From Caecitellus pseudoparvulus (lineage: Eukaryota; Bigyra: Bicosoecida), in NCBI GenBank assembly GCA_965644315.1, contig CBFFRQ010000042.1, forward strand, positions 620,001-684,000: 64,000 bases of DNA. The letters run 5' to 3'. Positions 20,022 to 30,115 of the stretch are shown piece by piece (the first letter of the stretch is position 1; the number at the start of each line of letters is the position of its first letter). A program made the translations under genes and the position numbers. A model generated the notes under the pieces. The model was not told the DNA's origin and did no database searches. It saw nothing but the letters and a program-made list of their open reading frames with translations.

Positions 20022-22910
20022 ATGGCCAAGCCGTTCAGCAGCTGGACCCGACTGCATAGCAGCACAGGCTGCTACACTGGTGGCCGCCTCGTTGCCTCTG
20101 AGTGGGTGCACGGCGAATGCCTGCTCACGGTGGCTGGCGCCGAGCTCATGGCGCTGGACATTGCCAGCGGCCAGGCGGCACCCGTCGACCAGCCAGAGCA
20201 AGAAGAAGCATCAGCGCCCACAAAGGCAGCTGCATCTGGTGGCGGTGACGGTGCTGGCGCGATTCTGGCGGGTGATGACATCAGCGCCACCGCTGCAGCC
20301 GGCTCCCGCGCCGTCTGTGTGCATGCCTCTGGCCGCCTGGTGGTCCGCGACACAGCCTCAGGGGCCATCACCCGCACCATCAAGGCCCCTGCTTCTGTCG
20401 TCTCGTGTGCTGCCATGGACCGCTCCGGGCGGTACGTGGCTGTGGGCACGTCCACAGGCACGGTGGGTGTGTGGGACGCCGCGTCAGGCAGCGCCACACA
20501 CTCCATCAAGGACGGCCTGCCCAAGCCAGGGCACGTCACGCACGTGGCGTTCCACCCCGGCGCCGGCCTGGGCATGCTGCTCATCGGCATGGAGAGCGGG
20601 CATGTCGCGCTGTACGACCTCATGGCCCGCCGCATGGCCGCCGTGGCGGGGGAACACTTCAGCGCCGTGACGGGGTTCGCGGCGTCTCCCTGCGGCTCGG
20701 GCCTGGTTAGCGCGGGGCGGGACGGCGTGCTGAACATCTGGGCGACGCCTGCCCGCGAAGCAGGCGCACGCGCCGCCGCCTCCCTCACCCTCAAGGGCTC
20801 CATCCCCGCGGGGGCCAGTGTCGAGGTGCTGGCCCCGCTGCACGCCGCGCCAGGCAGCCAGGCCGAGCCAGCCTGCTCCACTGCATTTGTGACGGCGGGC
20901 GAGAATGGCCACGCGGCACAGTGGTGCCTGTCCGTCAAGGGCGGCGTTCCCCGCCTGGCAAAGGTGGGCCAGCTGCCCCTGCCGCCCTTCCTCGCGGCTG
21001 GCTCAGATGCCAGTCGTGCCGTCGTCACCGCTGCCGCGCTGGGCATGCCAGCGGCAGCCCGCCAGGCTGCTGCACCCCCCGCCCCTGAGGACTTTGCCTC
21101 CACGCTGGTGCTGGCAACGGCTGCCCACATGTTGCTGGTGTTCGACGTGGCGGGTGACGCCACGTCAGGCACTGCCACCGTGACCCCCCGCCACTGCCTG
21201 CCTGGCTTCAATGACCAAGTGCTGGGTGCGGCGCCCTTGCCCGTGTGGCAGGCAGCGGCGCCCCCCCCGCCCGGCCCCCTTGCGGAGGCCCTGAGCAGCG
21301 GCCAGGCGGCTGCCGTGGTCACGAACAGTGAGCTGGTGCAGCTGGTGGACGTGCGGAGCAACGCGACGACCTTCATGGCTGGGCACAGCGACATGGCGCT
21401 GTGTGTCGCTGCCTCGGCGGACGGGGCGTTCATCGCGACGGGCAGCAAGGACGCCACTGTGCGGCTGTGGAGCACAGGCACTGCCGAGTGCGTGGGGGTG
21501 GGGGAGGGCCACGTGGACGGCGTGGGGGCCGTGGCGTTGCCGGTGAAGGTGGCCACGCGCGGTGGGGCACCCCTGCGCGCCCCTGCCTGGCTGGCCTCTG
21601 CGGCAAAGGACCTGACGCTGAAGGTGTGGCGCCCCACGGGCCGCGGGCGGCTGGAGGGCGCTGTGACGGTCAAGGCCCACACCAAGGACATCAATGCCAT
21701 CGCTGTGGCACCCAACGACCAGCTCCTGGCCACTGCCTCTGCAGACAAGTCTGTCAAGCTGTGGCGCCTGCCTGACCTGCAGCTGGTTGGCACGCTGACA
21801 GGGCACAAGCGAGGCGTGTGGAGCGCCGCCTTCTCACCCACGGAGCAGGTGCTGGCGACGGCCAGCAGCGACACGACGGTGCGGGTGTGGGACTTGGCCA
21901 CGACGACCTGCTTGACCACGCTGGAGGGCCACGGCGTGTCGGTGCTGTCGCTTGTGTGGCTGCCGGGGGGTGGCCACATCGCCTCGGCCGCCGGCGACGG
22001 CACTGTGAAGGTGTGGGCGGTGAAGGGCGCGGAGTGCCTGCACACGGCAGCCGCCCACGAAGACCGTGTGTGGAGTGTGGCGGTCATGCCCCCTAGGGAG
22101 GGCGCGCCCACGCAGCTGCTGACGGCGGGCGGTGACAGCGCCGTGCACGTGTGGGGCGACACCACCAAGGAAGCGGTGGCGGAGGCTGCGCAGGAGGCCG
22201 CGGCAGACGCCGAGAAGAAGCAGGCTCTGTTCAACGCCATGTTCAGCCGGCGGTACGGCGACGCCATCGCTCTGTGTCTGGACCTGGGCTTCCGGGGGCG
22301 CCTGCGCGACATTGTGATGGAGGTGACGTCTGTGGGCATCACCCCCGCACAGACGGTGGCCAAGCAGCCAACGCCAGCGCCTGCTGTGACAGGGCACCTG
22401 TCTGAGGCTGCAGTGGGCCCCTTGCCCACTGCCTGGCACGCCGCTGTTGCAGGTGAGGTGGCAGCTCTGGATGGCGAGGCAGCAGAGGCGGCGCTGCCCC
22501 TGGCGCCACCCCCCGGCGCTGGCAGTGGCAAGGGCGCGGAGCATGGCATCGCACTGCTGGCCGCTGTGCTGGAGGGACTGTCCATGGACCAGTTGGAGGC
22601 GCTGGTGGGGCATGTTCGGTCGTGGGTCACGCAAGGCCGCACGGCCTACATCGCCACCCTGCTGCTGGGCCTGCTGCTGACCACCCTGCCCCAGGCAGTG
22701 CTGCACTCCATTCCAGGCCTGCCCCACACGGTCTTCGCTGCTGCGCCGTACTTGAAGCGCCACGCCCAGCGCTACGAGCGCCTGCTGCAGCGGTCCTACG
22801 TGCTGGGCTTCCTGCAGGCGCAGGGCTCAGGTGCCGGCGCACTGGGCGGCGCAAAGCGCGCTGCCTCGCCAGAGCCAGCTGCGCGGGACAAGAAGCCGAG
22901 GCTCGCGTAG
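20022..22910 (+). CDS. UTP13: Utp13/TBL3, WD40 subunit of the small-subunit processome
   Basis: Single exon, 962 residues, start MAKPFSSWTRLHSS. Two stretches of WD40 repeats are visible. The second is very regular: GHSDMALCVAASADGAFIAT, then AHTKDINAIAVAPNDQLLAT, then GHKRGVWSAAFSPTEQVLAT, with repeats ending VKLWRL, VRVWDL or VKVWAV. A helical Utp13 C-terminal domain follows (FNAMFSRRYGDAIALCLDL, then a Leu-rich segment and LLQRSYVLGFLQ), ending in a basic nuclear tail (KKPRLA). In other eukaryotes Utp13 joins the UTP-B complex with Pwp2, Utp12, Utp21, Utp18 and Utp6 on nascent pre-rRNA for 18S processing. It converges on the acyl-CoA-synthetase-like gene with 52 bp between stops. Confidence 0.93.
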   Translation: MAKPFSSWTRLHSSTGCYTGGRLVASEWVHGECLLTVAGAELMALDIASGQAAPVDQPEQEEASAPTKAAASGGGDGAGAILAGDDISATAAAGSRAVCVHASGRLVVRDTASGAITRTIKAPASVVSCAAMDRSGRYVAVGTSTGTVGVWDAASGSATHSIKDGLPKPGHVTHVAFHPGAGLGMLLIGMESGHVALYDLMARRMAAVAGEHFSAVTGFAASPCGSGLVSAGRDGVLNIWATPAREAGARAAASLTLKGSIPAGASVEVLAPLHAAPGSQAEPACSTAFVTAGENGHAAQWCLSVKGGVPRLAKVGQLPLPPFLAAGSDASRAVVTAAALGMPAAARQAAAPPAPEDFASTLVLATAAHMLLVFDVAGDATSGTATVTPRHCLPGFNDQVLGAAPLPVWQAAAPPPPGPLAEALSSGQAAAVVTNSELVQLVDVRSNATTFMAGHSDMALCVAASADGAFIATGSKDATVRLWSTGTAECVGVGEGHVDGVGAVALPVKVATRGGAPLRAPAWLASAAKDLTLKVWRPTGRGRLEGAVTVKAHTKDINAIAVAPNDQLLATASADKSVKLWRLPDLQLVGTLTGHKRGVWSAAFSPTEQVLATASSDTTVRVWDLATTTCLTTLEGHGVSVLSLVWLPGGGHIASAAGDGTVKVWAVKGAECLHTAAAHEDRVWSVAVMPPREGAPTQLLTAGGDSAVHVWGDTTKEAVAEAAQEAAADAEKKQALFNAMFSRRYGDAIALCLDLGFRGRLRDIVMEVTSVGITPAQTVAKQPTPAPAVTGHLSEAAVGPLPTAWHAAVAGEVAALDGEAAEAALPLAPPPGAGSGKGAEHGIALLAAVLEGLSMDQLEALVGHVRSWVTQGRTAYIATLLLGLLLTTLPQAVLHSIPGLPHTVFAAAPYLKRHAQRYERLLQRSYVLGFLQAQGSGAGALGGAKRAASPEPAARDKKPRLA

Positions 22911-22962
22911 GGTGCATTGCAGGGGACATATCAAATACACAGACAGGTGTAGCGGGCGGCTG

Positions 22963-25900
22963 TCACGCCACCTTGCTTTCTCCCTGCCCCAGGCTGCCCT
23001 CCAGCCCATGCAGGTCGTCGAGGGAGGCGTCATCAGTCTCTGTGTGCAGCACTTGCACAGCGGTATCACCACCGCCTTGGTCGGCATCCAAGGACACATC
23101 CAGCACGGACGGCGCGTCGTCCAGCAGGTCCACGTGGGAGCCCCCCGGCACGGTCGGCACATGCGCCGTGTCCGCCTTGGCGAACGCGCGCTCCAGCTCT
23201 GCCTCGTGGGCCTCCCACACTCGGTGGCGCACAGGCGTGCCCATGTGTGTGAGGGTGCCCGCTTCCATGCTCCACTCGTTGGAGACCAGCGCAATGCCTC
23301 GGGGCATCTGCCACGCAGCCATGCCGCACTGGGCGCACTGGTGCTGGATGGCGTCCAGCAAGAACGTGTGCACGACAGAGCTGTGCACTGCCACGTGCAG
23401 GCTCAGGGCCAAGTCTCCGTTCGCGGAGCGGGGCAGGGAGATGTCCTTGTCCGCGCGTCGCAGCGCTTGTGTGCGCAGCATCGCGTGCACATCCGGGACC
23501 ACCAGGACCACGGCCACTGCACGGGAGGCGTCAGCGTACGCCACAACAGCGGCGACGTAGGGCGACAGGCGTGCCGCCGCTTCGATGCGGGCGAGGGACA
23601 CGAGCTTGCCGTTGGCGAGCCGGACGATTTCGTGCTTGCGCCCCAGCACGTGCAGGGTGCCGTCGCCGAGGATCTGCCCGACATCCCCCGTGCGCAGCCA
23701 GCCGCCGTCTCGAGACATGTCTGGCATGGCGTGCGCCGAGTAGCCGGAGCCGAGGTTGGCGCCAGACAGGCAGATCTCCCCGATGGGCAAGGCCTTGCCC
23801 TTGACGCTGACGCCGATGTCGGGCCAGTCGGCCAGCTTCAGCCGTCCACAGGCGACGGGGGGCCCTGCCGAGTCCTGGCGCCGGCGCAGCGGCCAGGACA
23901 TGGTGCCCATGCCCGCCGACTCGGCACAGCCGTACACCTGCACGATGGGGCAGGACATGACTTCTGACATGAACTGGTGCAGGGGCGGCAGGACAGGAGC
24001 GCCGGTGGCCACGACCACCCTCAAGTTGCCGCCGAACGTGGCGCGCCGCAGAGGCTCAAAGACGAGCCAGTTCCAGAGGGGCGTGGCCACGCCGCGGTGC
24101 GTCGCAGACTGCTTGGCGCGCCTGCCACACCAGACCAGGCAGTCGTACGCCCACCCGGCAGCAGCGACGCTGGCCTCCACCTCGTGCATGAGGCGGTCTA
24201 GTTGCGTTGGCAGGACGGCCATGATGGTGGGGCGCACGATGGCGGCATCCCCTTGTACGACGCCCCCTTCACTGCTGGGCGTCAGGGCGGGGATGCGCTT
24301 GCCGTGGGCGGTGAGGCTGTCGGGGTACCCGCACGCGACGGCGCCGCCCTGTGACAGCAGCGCCAGCTGCATGATCAGCTCCAAGGGCGCCGCCACGGAC
24401 GAGTACGACAGCATGGTGTCTGTGTGGTTCAAGGCAGGCACGCCCACTGCGTAGGAGGCCAGCGCAGCCAGGAGGTTTCCGTGGGACAGCTGCACTGGGC
24501 GGGGCTGTCCCCGGCCGCCAGCGGAGAAGGTGATGACGGCGGTGCTGCTGCGCTGCACACGCTCTGCAGCGAAGAGGGTCGCGGGCAGGGCATCGGGGAG
24601 AGCGGCCGTGGTCACGCGGGGCTCTGTGGAGGGCGTCACGGCAGACTCCGGCGCCACGGACTTGGAGGTGCCCTGCTTGCCGGCGGAAGACGTGGGGAGG
24701 GCGGCGGGTGCTTCGGCTCGCAGGAGGGGGGAGCCCTGCTCCCCCAGGGCCAGCAGAGCGCGCCACGGCAACACCGTTGCGCCGAGGGCAGTGACATCCC
24801 GCACGGCACGGGCCTGTGTGCCTGTGAAGCCGGCCATGAGCTGCTCGGCCATGATGGGGGCGAGGGGGCTGGCCAGGTTCCAGGCGGGGTCATTGCGGTC
24901 CCGCAGCGGCACAATCATGCGCAGGGAGCGGCAGCGGCGAGCCATGGAGTCCCCCGTGTCAGACAGCAGCGCAGCCACCGTCTCCATCTGGTGTGACTCG
25001 CACACGAGGATGGAGCACTGCGTCGCCTCGATGCAGTGCTGCAGTGTGCGGGGGGCGCACCAGGGCAGCAGCACCGCCGTGAGGCCGTGGTAGGCACACG
25101 CCAGCGTGGCCAGGGTGCTCTCTGGGCGGCTGGAGCAGAGGATGCCCACGTGGGGCTTCTGAGCGCGGGGGTCCCGTGAGGGGGCCAGGGCGCCCATGTC
25201 CTCCAGCAGCGCCACGAAGCCACCCCCCACCTGCAGCACGGCCTGGTGGCTGGCGGAGTACGACAGCCACTCCAGGGAGTTTTTCAGCACCCACTTCTCC
25301 ACTGTGCGGGTGCGGCGGCCGCCGTCGTCCAGGCCGTACGTGAAGGGCTCCGTGGTGACCTCATCCACCAGGCGCCAGCCGAGGCAGCGACTGGCGCCGT
25401 ACAAGTCCACGGACCTGTCCCACAGCTGCCGCAGCGTGGTGGCCCCGCCCACGGAGGTCGTGTATGACTCCAGGAAGCGGGTGTTGCGCAGCGGGTCGGT
25501 GCTGTACGGCGTGGGTTTGCCGGGCTGCGCCACGGCGTGTGGCACGGCGTACGCCCTGCGTGGCGCATCCTGCCAGAAACCCGCCAGGACACAGGGGGCC
25601 ACTGCGAGGATGATGGCAGTCACCAGGAACAGCGCGACGAGGCCCGGGCCCATGCTGTGCTCAGAGGCTGTGGAGGGCGGGTGTCAAGGCGTGGGTGAAG
25701 AGCGGGCGACACGGCGAGAGTGAGGGGGGGCCACGCACCCACGGCCCACCACAGTCCAACTGTGGCGGCGAGCAGCGCGCTCACGCCCAGTGTGACGCAG
25801 ACCTTGGTGACAGAGGCGCGCAGCCGACCGAGGCGGTTGGCGGCGGCATCTTGCACAGCGTTGTTGAGCCAGTCTTCCTCGATCCACGTTCGGAGCTCCT

Positions 25901-26018
25901 CTCCGGATGGCGCGGGGCAGTGTGGAATGAAGATCGGCCCTGCATCCCCTGCGCCCCTCTGCGACTTAGATGCAGCCGCCTTGGCCCCGCCGGCATCCAC
26001 TTCGCCGCTGCGGCCCAT
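22963..26018 (-). CDS. Membrane-anchored long-chain acyl-CoA synthetase-like protein (AMP-binding fold)
   Basis: Exons 26018-25739 and 25667-22963 give 994 residues. Exon 1 supplies a soluble N-terminus plus a hydrophobic segment; exon 2 opens with another (LVALFLVTAIILAVAPCVL), so the protein is probably anchored in a membrane near the N-terminus. The adenylate-forming domain follows: HVGILCSSRPE, HGLTAVLLP, VQLSHGNLLAAL, VQVYGCAESAG, GWLRTGDVGQI and GRKHEIVRLANGKLVSLARIE, in ACSL order. The ATP-binding P-loop, normally YTSGTTGxPK, reads FSAGGRGQPRP at about residue 470, so key Thr/Ser residues are missing. It may be a divergent enzyme for an unusual acid or a non-catalytic homologue. A GAAACGC element lies 18 bp upstream of the start. 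Confidence 0.8.
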
Positions 26019-26635
26019 GTCAGGTGCCGTGGTCAGAAACGCGCCTCAGCAACCGGTCACAAGTGGAGAGCAGGCGCAGCCTTGCGGTGGCCGAGTGGCA
26101 CGGTAGCCAGGGCACACTGCAGCACCAACACGCGCTGGTGTGGACTCCTGACTTCCTCAACTCTTTGGGGCCTCGGTGCAACGCCAGCCGCCAACGGGCA
26201 GAATTTCGGCTGCGGAAGTAGAACCTCGCGCTGCCGGAGCAACCTCCTTTCTTCCGTGCCAAACAGGCAAGCGCAGCAGGCGCAGACGGGAGGATGGCAG
26301 TACCCACCGCATCACAGTGGGAAATAGATTTACACTGTGGAGTCCACTTGCTCCTGCCCCTCTCGTGCTCTTGGCCTTGCCTTCGCCAGCTGCCTGCACA
26401 GCTGCCAAGCATGGCGGCAGCTGGACATCGAGCAGGAGCAGTAGGGAGTCAAATCCTGCAGTCCTCTACAACTCTGATCTGAGCACGGGGCTTGTTGGAC
26501 CCCTTTGGCAAGCAGCAAGCGCTGCCTGCGCTTGTCGCTCAGGCAGCACCTGCACTGCAAGTGGCTGCGAGTTGGCTGGCGTTTCATCCCGCCAAGCCTT
26601 GAGGGGCGGCACGGCGTTTGACGGGTCAGGCCTTC
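26019..26635. other. Intergenic region, divergent promoters
   Basis: In these 617 bp I see no convincing gene. GAAACGC at 26036-26042 is adjacent to the acyl-CoA-synthetase-like start, and GCGTTTC at about 26579-26585 lies 50 bp upstream of the next plus-strand start. Both strands carry open frames, but none shows a domain. Confidence 0.5.
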
Positions 26636-28507
26636 ATGTGCAGCATGGATGGGGCATACCAGGCGCACCTGTATGGCGTGCATGATCGGTCAACGGAAGG
26701 AGGGTGCATGCAGGGCTTTGCCGTCTTGTGGGGGGGCCAGGTTGTCGGGGAGTTTCCCGAGCGCACTGCCGCAGCCATGGCCTTCGCGTACGCCCTGCGC
26801 AAGTGCGGGCAGAGCACGCACCCGCAGGCCTTGTCAGACGTGGATTTCGGCAAGTTTTTCCCCTCTTGGCGCCAGACGTATGCTTCACAGCTGCCGTTGT
26901 TGGACGATGTCGTTGCGCAGGTGGTGGCGCAGGAGCAGGCTGCAGCCGCTGACAAGGCGGCAAACGGCGACACCGACGGCTGGTCTGCTGACGGGCAAGG
27001 CGTCGTGCAGTTGGGCGTGCATTCCATCCGCATCCCCGACGTCGCGGGGCACGTCCTGTCGGGGGCCATCGCCTCCTGGCAGCAGCAACGCCAGGCGGCG
27101 CTGCAGCGCAAGGACATGGCCACGGCGACAGCTCTGCAGCAGCAGGGGCTGTCCGAGGAGACGCTGCGCTGGGCGTGCAAGACGGCTGCAGATGCCATCG
27201 TGCCCATCAGCATCTCTGCGTCGGACCTGGCCCTGCCCGCGGCCCAGGACCCCAGCATGCGCAAGCTGGGCGTGGCAGCTGGCTTCCGCCTGCCTGCAGC
27301 GCCGGCCCAGCTGCAGCCCAGTGACCTGGCCTTGACGCCTTCAGACTTGGCTGTGCCACCCTGCCTGCCCCCTGCTCGGCGCCCCAGCGATGCCGAGGTG
27401 CCTGCCCCTGGCCCCGGGGAGAGGTGGCGCGCTGGCGCCGATGCGTCCCTGCCGCTCGCCATGGCGCTGCCCCGCGCGACACGGGATTGGGAGGAGGGCG
27501 TCATCATGAACGGGCTGTGGAAGAGCGCCAAGGACCCCTTCACCTCCACCCGGGTGCGCCTGCGCCTGCCCCAGCCGGTGGTGCTGCGCGGCGCTGCTGC
27601 GCGTCAGGCTGCACCGCCCCTGACAGGCTGGCGCCTGTGCTTGGGGACGGCCACCATCTCCAATGTCTCCGTCGACTGGGATGCTGCAGCACAGAGTGGG
27701 AGCTTCCAGCTCTCCCTGCATTCCACACCAGCGGCGGGCCACGAGGGCGGGCCGCAGGGGGTTTCCGTGGCCACGCCCTTGCCCGAAGCAGGGCAGGAGC
27801 TGCCCCTGCCCCGCCTCAGAGAGCAGCGCATGCTGCGGAGCGCAGTGGCTGTCGGCCCCGTGGCAGTGTTGGCCCAGCCCGGCCCTGGCGCGTCGCCCCC
27901 CCTGGACATCCTGCGCCACTCTGCGCCGGGTCAGGCGCCGGGCGGCGAGGACGCCGGCGGCCTGGCCATGTCATGTGCCCTGGCTGGCACCATGCGGCAG
28001 TGGTACGACGTGTGGGGACAGGCGCGCAGCAAGCCTCTGACCAGTGCAGATGCGGGCGAGGCGCCGCCTGCCAAGCGGCCTCGGCCTAGCCTGTGGCGAG
28101 ACGGCACTGTCCTGGCCCTGGGCACACTGCAGGGCGGCGCTGCTCTCAGCAGTGCGCCAGAGTGGGCCTGGCGGCACGTGGATCGAGTGCTGGGCACCCC
28201 ACCCCCCGGCAGGCAGGGTGACGTGCACTGGAGCCAGCTGCCGCCGTGGAGCGGGGCCAGCCTGGATGCGCAGGGCACGGTGGCTGCCGCCGCCGCCTCC
28301 ATCCGCGCAGCCTGCATGGCGTGGCACACGAAGCTGTCCACAGCGCGTGGCGCCGCCTCGCGCTGCGTCACGTTCAAGTACCGGGACCTGCTCCTGCAGC
28401 AGCAGCGGGCGATGCTGCTGGCACAGAGCCACGGGCAGTTGGCGGCGGACCAGGGGGGGGGCGGTGGCATGCACTTCCAGGGGCAGACGGGGCCTCCCCA
28501 GGGCTGA
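26636..28507 (+). CDS. Unrecognised nuclear-type protein
   Basis: Single exon of 623 residues from ATG 26636 (MCSMDGAYQAHLYGVHDRS); a later start at 26708 is also possible. I do not recognise a family. The N-terminal 110 residues are mixed alpha/beta in composition (GFAVLWGGQVVGEFPERTAA, then a SWRQTYASQLPLLDDV helix). The middle is Pro-rich and probably disordered. A region at about residues 280-380 looks like beta structure (TSTRVRLRLPQPVVLRG, then GWRLCLGTATISNVSVDWD). A bipartite-like basic motif PPAKRPRPS near residue 480 suggests a nuclear protein. The Gly/Gln-rich end overlaps the antisense RAP gene by 134 bp. There are no membrane segments. Function unknown. Confidence 0.7.
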   Translation: MCSMDGAYQAHLYGVHDRSTEGGCMQGFAVLWGGQVVGEFPERTAAAMAFAYALRKCGQSTHPQALSDVDFGKFFPSWRQTYASQLPLLDDVVAQVVAQEQAAAADKAANGDTDGWSADGQGVVQLGVHSIRIPDVAGHVLSGAIASWQQQRQAALQRKDMATATALQQQGLSEETLRWACKTAADAIVPISISASDLALPAAQDPSMRKLGVAAGFRLPAAPAQLQPSDLALTPSDLAVPPCLPPARRPSDAEVPAPGPGERWRAGADASLPLAMALPRATRDWEEGVIMNGLWKSAKDPFTSTRVRLRLPQPVVLRGAAARQAAPPLTGWRLCLGTATISNVSVDWDAAAQSGSFQLSLHSTPAAGHEGGPQGVSVATPLPEAGQELPLPRLREQRMLRSAVAVGPVAVLAQPGPGASPPLDILRHSAPGQAPGGEDAGGLAMSCALAGTMRQWYDVWGQARSKPLTSADAGEAPPAKRPRPSLWRDGTVLALGTLQGGAALSSAPEWAWRHVDRVLGTPPPGRQGDVHWSQLPPWSGASLDAQGTVAAAAASIRAACMAWHTKLSTARGAASRCVTFKYRDLLLQQQRAMLLAQSHGQLAADQGGGGGMHFQGQTGPPQG

Positions 28508-29984
28508 CGCGGGGCAGGCCCAGCAGGGTGTCCTGCACCCACTCCACCTGCTCCTGCACGCTGGCGCGCACCCACCAAGCAGTGGGCAGGGCGAACCACC
28601 GCCAGCCAGCAGCTGCCAGGGTGCGTGGAAGGGAGTCTGCGGCCGCTGCAGCCCTGCCTTGCGTGGGGTCTGGGATGAGGCATGCTCTGTAGGCTGGCAG
28701 GGCCAGGGGCAGCACTGCTGTGCCCCCCCACGGCAGCTGCAGCGTGTGCTGCACGCGGCAAGGGTAGCCTGCCTGACGCACCCGAGCGGCCGCCGCCTTC
28801 AGCAAGCTGCGCAGGCGGCGCTGGGCAGCGGAGGCACCTGCTGCATGCTTGCACTGCTGCTGCAGCCAGGCAGGCGGCGTCTGCTGCAGTGCGCCGCAGG
28901 CGCTGTGCAGGTGGCGCGCCTGGCCTGTGCTGAGGGGCAGGTGCTGGTCCTGTACGGCGCGCAGCAGGCGCTGCAGGAGGCCAGGCACGTGCAGGCCGGC
29001 ATGAATGCAGCCACGCAGCGTGTCGATCATGTCGGCCAGGGGCATGGCTGGCCCTGGCGCCCGCAGGCCATCTTCCACTGGCCCCAGCAGGCCCGGCGCC
29101 AGCTGCCCGGTGAGGAGGGCGCTGGCAGCCAGCGCCTGCAAGGCCGGCGCGGGCAAGCGGCCATGGGCTGGCAGTGCCTGCAGCACGGCATCTTGTAGCC
29201 ACGCGTGCAGGTGCGGGTCGTCCATGCGGAAGGCGCTGACCGCTGCGAGGGCATTGCTGGCAGGCTGCCCTGCGGGGAGCATGGACGACCAGGGGGCGGC
29301 GTGCGGGGGGGAGGCGTCCCACACCTCAGAGGGCGCAGGGGGCGACAGCGTCAGGGCCGACGGAATGCAGGCGTGGGGAGGCTGCAGGCTCTCCTCGTGC
29401 GCGTGCAGTTGGCGGTGCAGAAAGCGCTGCACCGCACTGCGCGACCTCGGGCGGAGCTGGTGGCCATAGCTGGCACACAGGTGCAGGAAGGAGAGCACCT
29501 CGGGCATGGACAGGTGACCAATGAAGGAAGGCAGCCCCTCGTCGCACTGCGTCAGCAAGTCCGCCATCACGTGGGCACGGCGTCCAAACTTCCCTCGCTC
29601 GCCCTGCGCCGCGGCGACCTTGCAGGCCGCGAGGAGGCAGTTGGGCACGGCGTAGTCACAGCCGAAGGCCGTGTAGTGTGCAACTACAGCGGGCGCGCTG
29701 TCTGCCGCCTCGAGGGCTGACTGGGTTGAGTGCAGCGTGGCGTCGTGCATGTCCAGCCAGTGCTGAACGTGGCGCTGCGCTGCCCAGTCGCCTTGACCCT
29801 CATGCTGCTGTGCTTTCACGCCCACCTTGGGCCTCCCCAATGGGACATGCTCTCCAAGAATGACTGAGTGTGGGCCGGGTGCCGTCTGGGTCGCACAGCC
29901 GCGCAGGAAAGGCGTCCAGCCTTGGGTGGGGCTGTGAAACGCAAGCGAAACTGCGGCCTTCGCAACTCGGCAACGTCCCCACAT
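28374..29984 (-). CDS. RAP-domain organelle RNA-binding protein
   Basis: Single exon, 536 residues, start ATG at 29984 (MWGRCRVAKAAVSLAFHS), a basic, acid-free N-terminus suitable for import into a mitochondrion. The body is Leu/Ala-rich helical repeats (VLSFLHLCASYGHQLRPRS, then a run ALAASALLTGQLAPGLLG), like the helical arrays of FASTK or octotricopeptide proteins. Near the end comes a recognisable RAP domain: LAAAGWRWFALPTAWWVRA, then QEQVEWVQDTLLGLP. RAP proteins process or stabilise organellar RNAs. The 45 residues after the RAP domain are Pro/Ala-rich and lie partly within the 134-bp tail-to-tail overlap with the preceding gene. GAAACGC and GCGAAAC occur about 35-50 nt inside the coding sequence. 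Confidence 0.8.
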   Translation of the reverse strand: MWGRCRVAKAAVSLAFHSPTQGWTPFLRGCATQTAPGPHSVILGEHVPLGRPKVGVKAQQHEGQGDWAAQRHVQHWLDMHDATLHSTQSALEAADSAPAVVAHYTAFGCDYAVPNCLLAACKVAAAQGERGKFGRRAHVMADLLTQCDEGLPSFIGHLSMPEVLSFLHLCASYGHQLRPRSRSAVQRFLHRQLHAHEESLQPPHACIPSALTLSPPAPSEVWDASPPHAAPWSSMLPAGQPASNALAAVSAFRMDDPHLHAWLQDAVLQALPAHGRLPAPALQALAASALLTGQLAPGLLGPVEDGLRAPGPAMPLADMIDTLRGCIHAGLHVPGLLQRLLRAVQDQHLPLSTGQARHLHSACGALQQTPPAWLQQQCKHAAGASAAQRRLRSLLKAAAARVRQAGYPCRVQHTLQLPWGGTAVLPLALPAYRACLIPDPTQGRAAAAADSLPRTLAAAGWRWFALPTAWWVRASVQEQVEWVQDTLLGLPRVSPGEAPSAPGSACHRPPPGPPPTARGSVPAASPAAAAGAGPGT

Positions 29985-30115
29985 TACACGTTGCGATGCA
30001 AGGGGAGGTGCAATGCGTGTTCTGGACACAGTCTATCACAGTCATCCGGACAGTCCCATGCATGGGCTTCAATGACGTGCATGCCCACACTGTGAAGTTT
30101 GTACGAGGCGCAAGC

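Noticed and set aside
20072-22642. An 856-codon minus-strand open frame opposite UTP13.
   Set aside because: Its composition (Ser/Ala/Pro/Thr-rich) mirrors the WD40 codons on the plus strand; no start context or motif is present.
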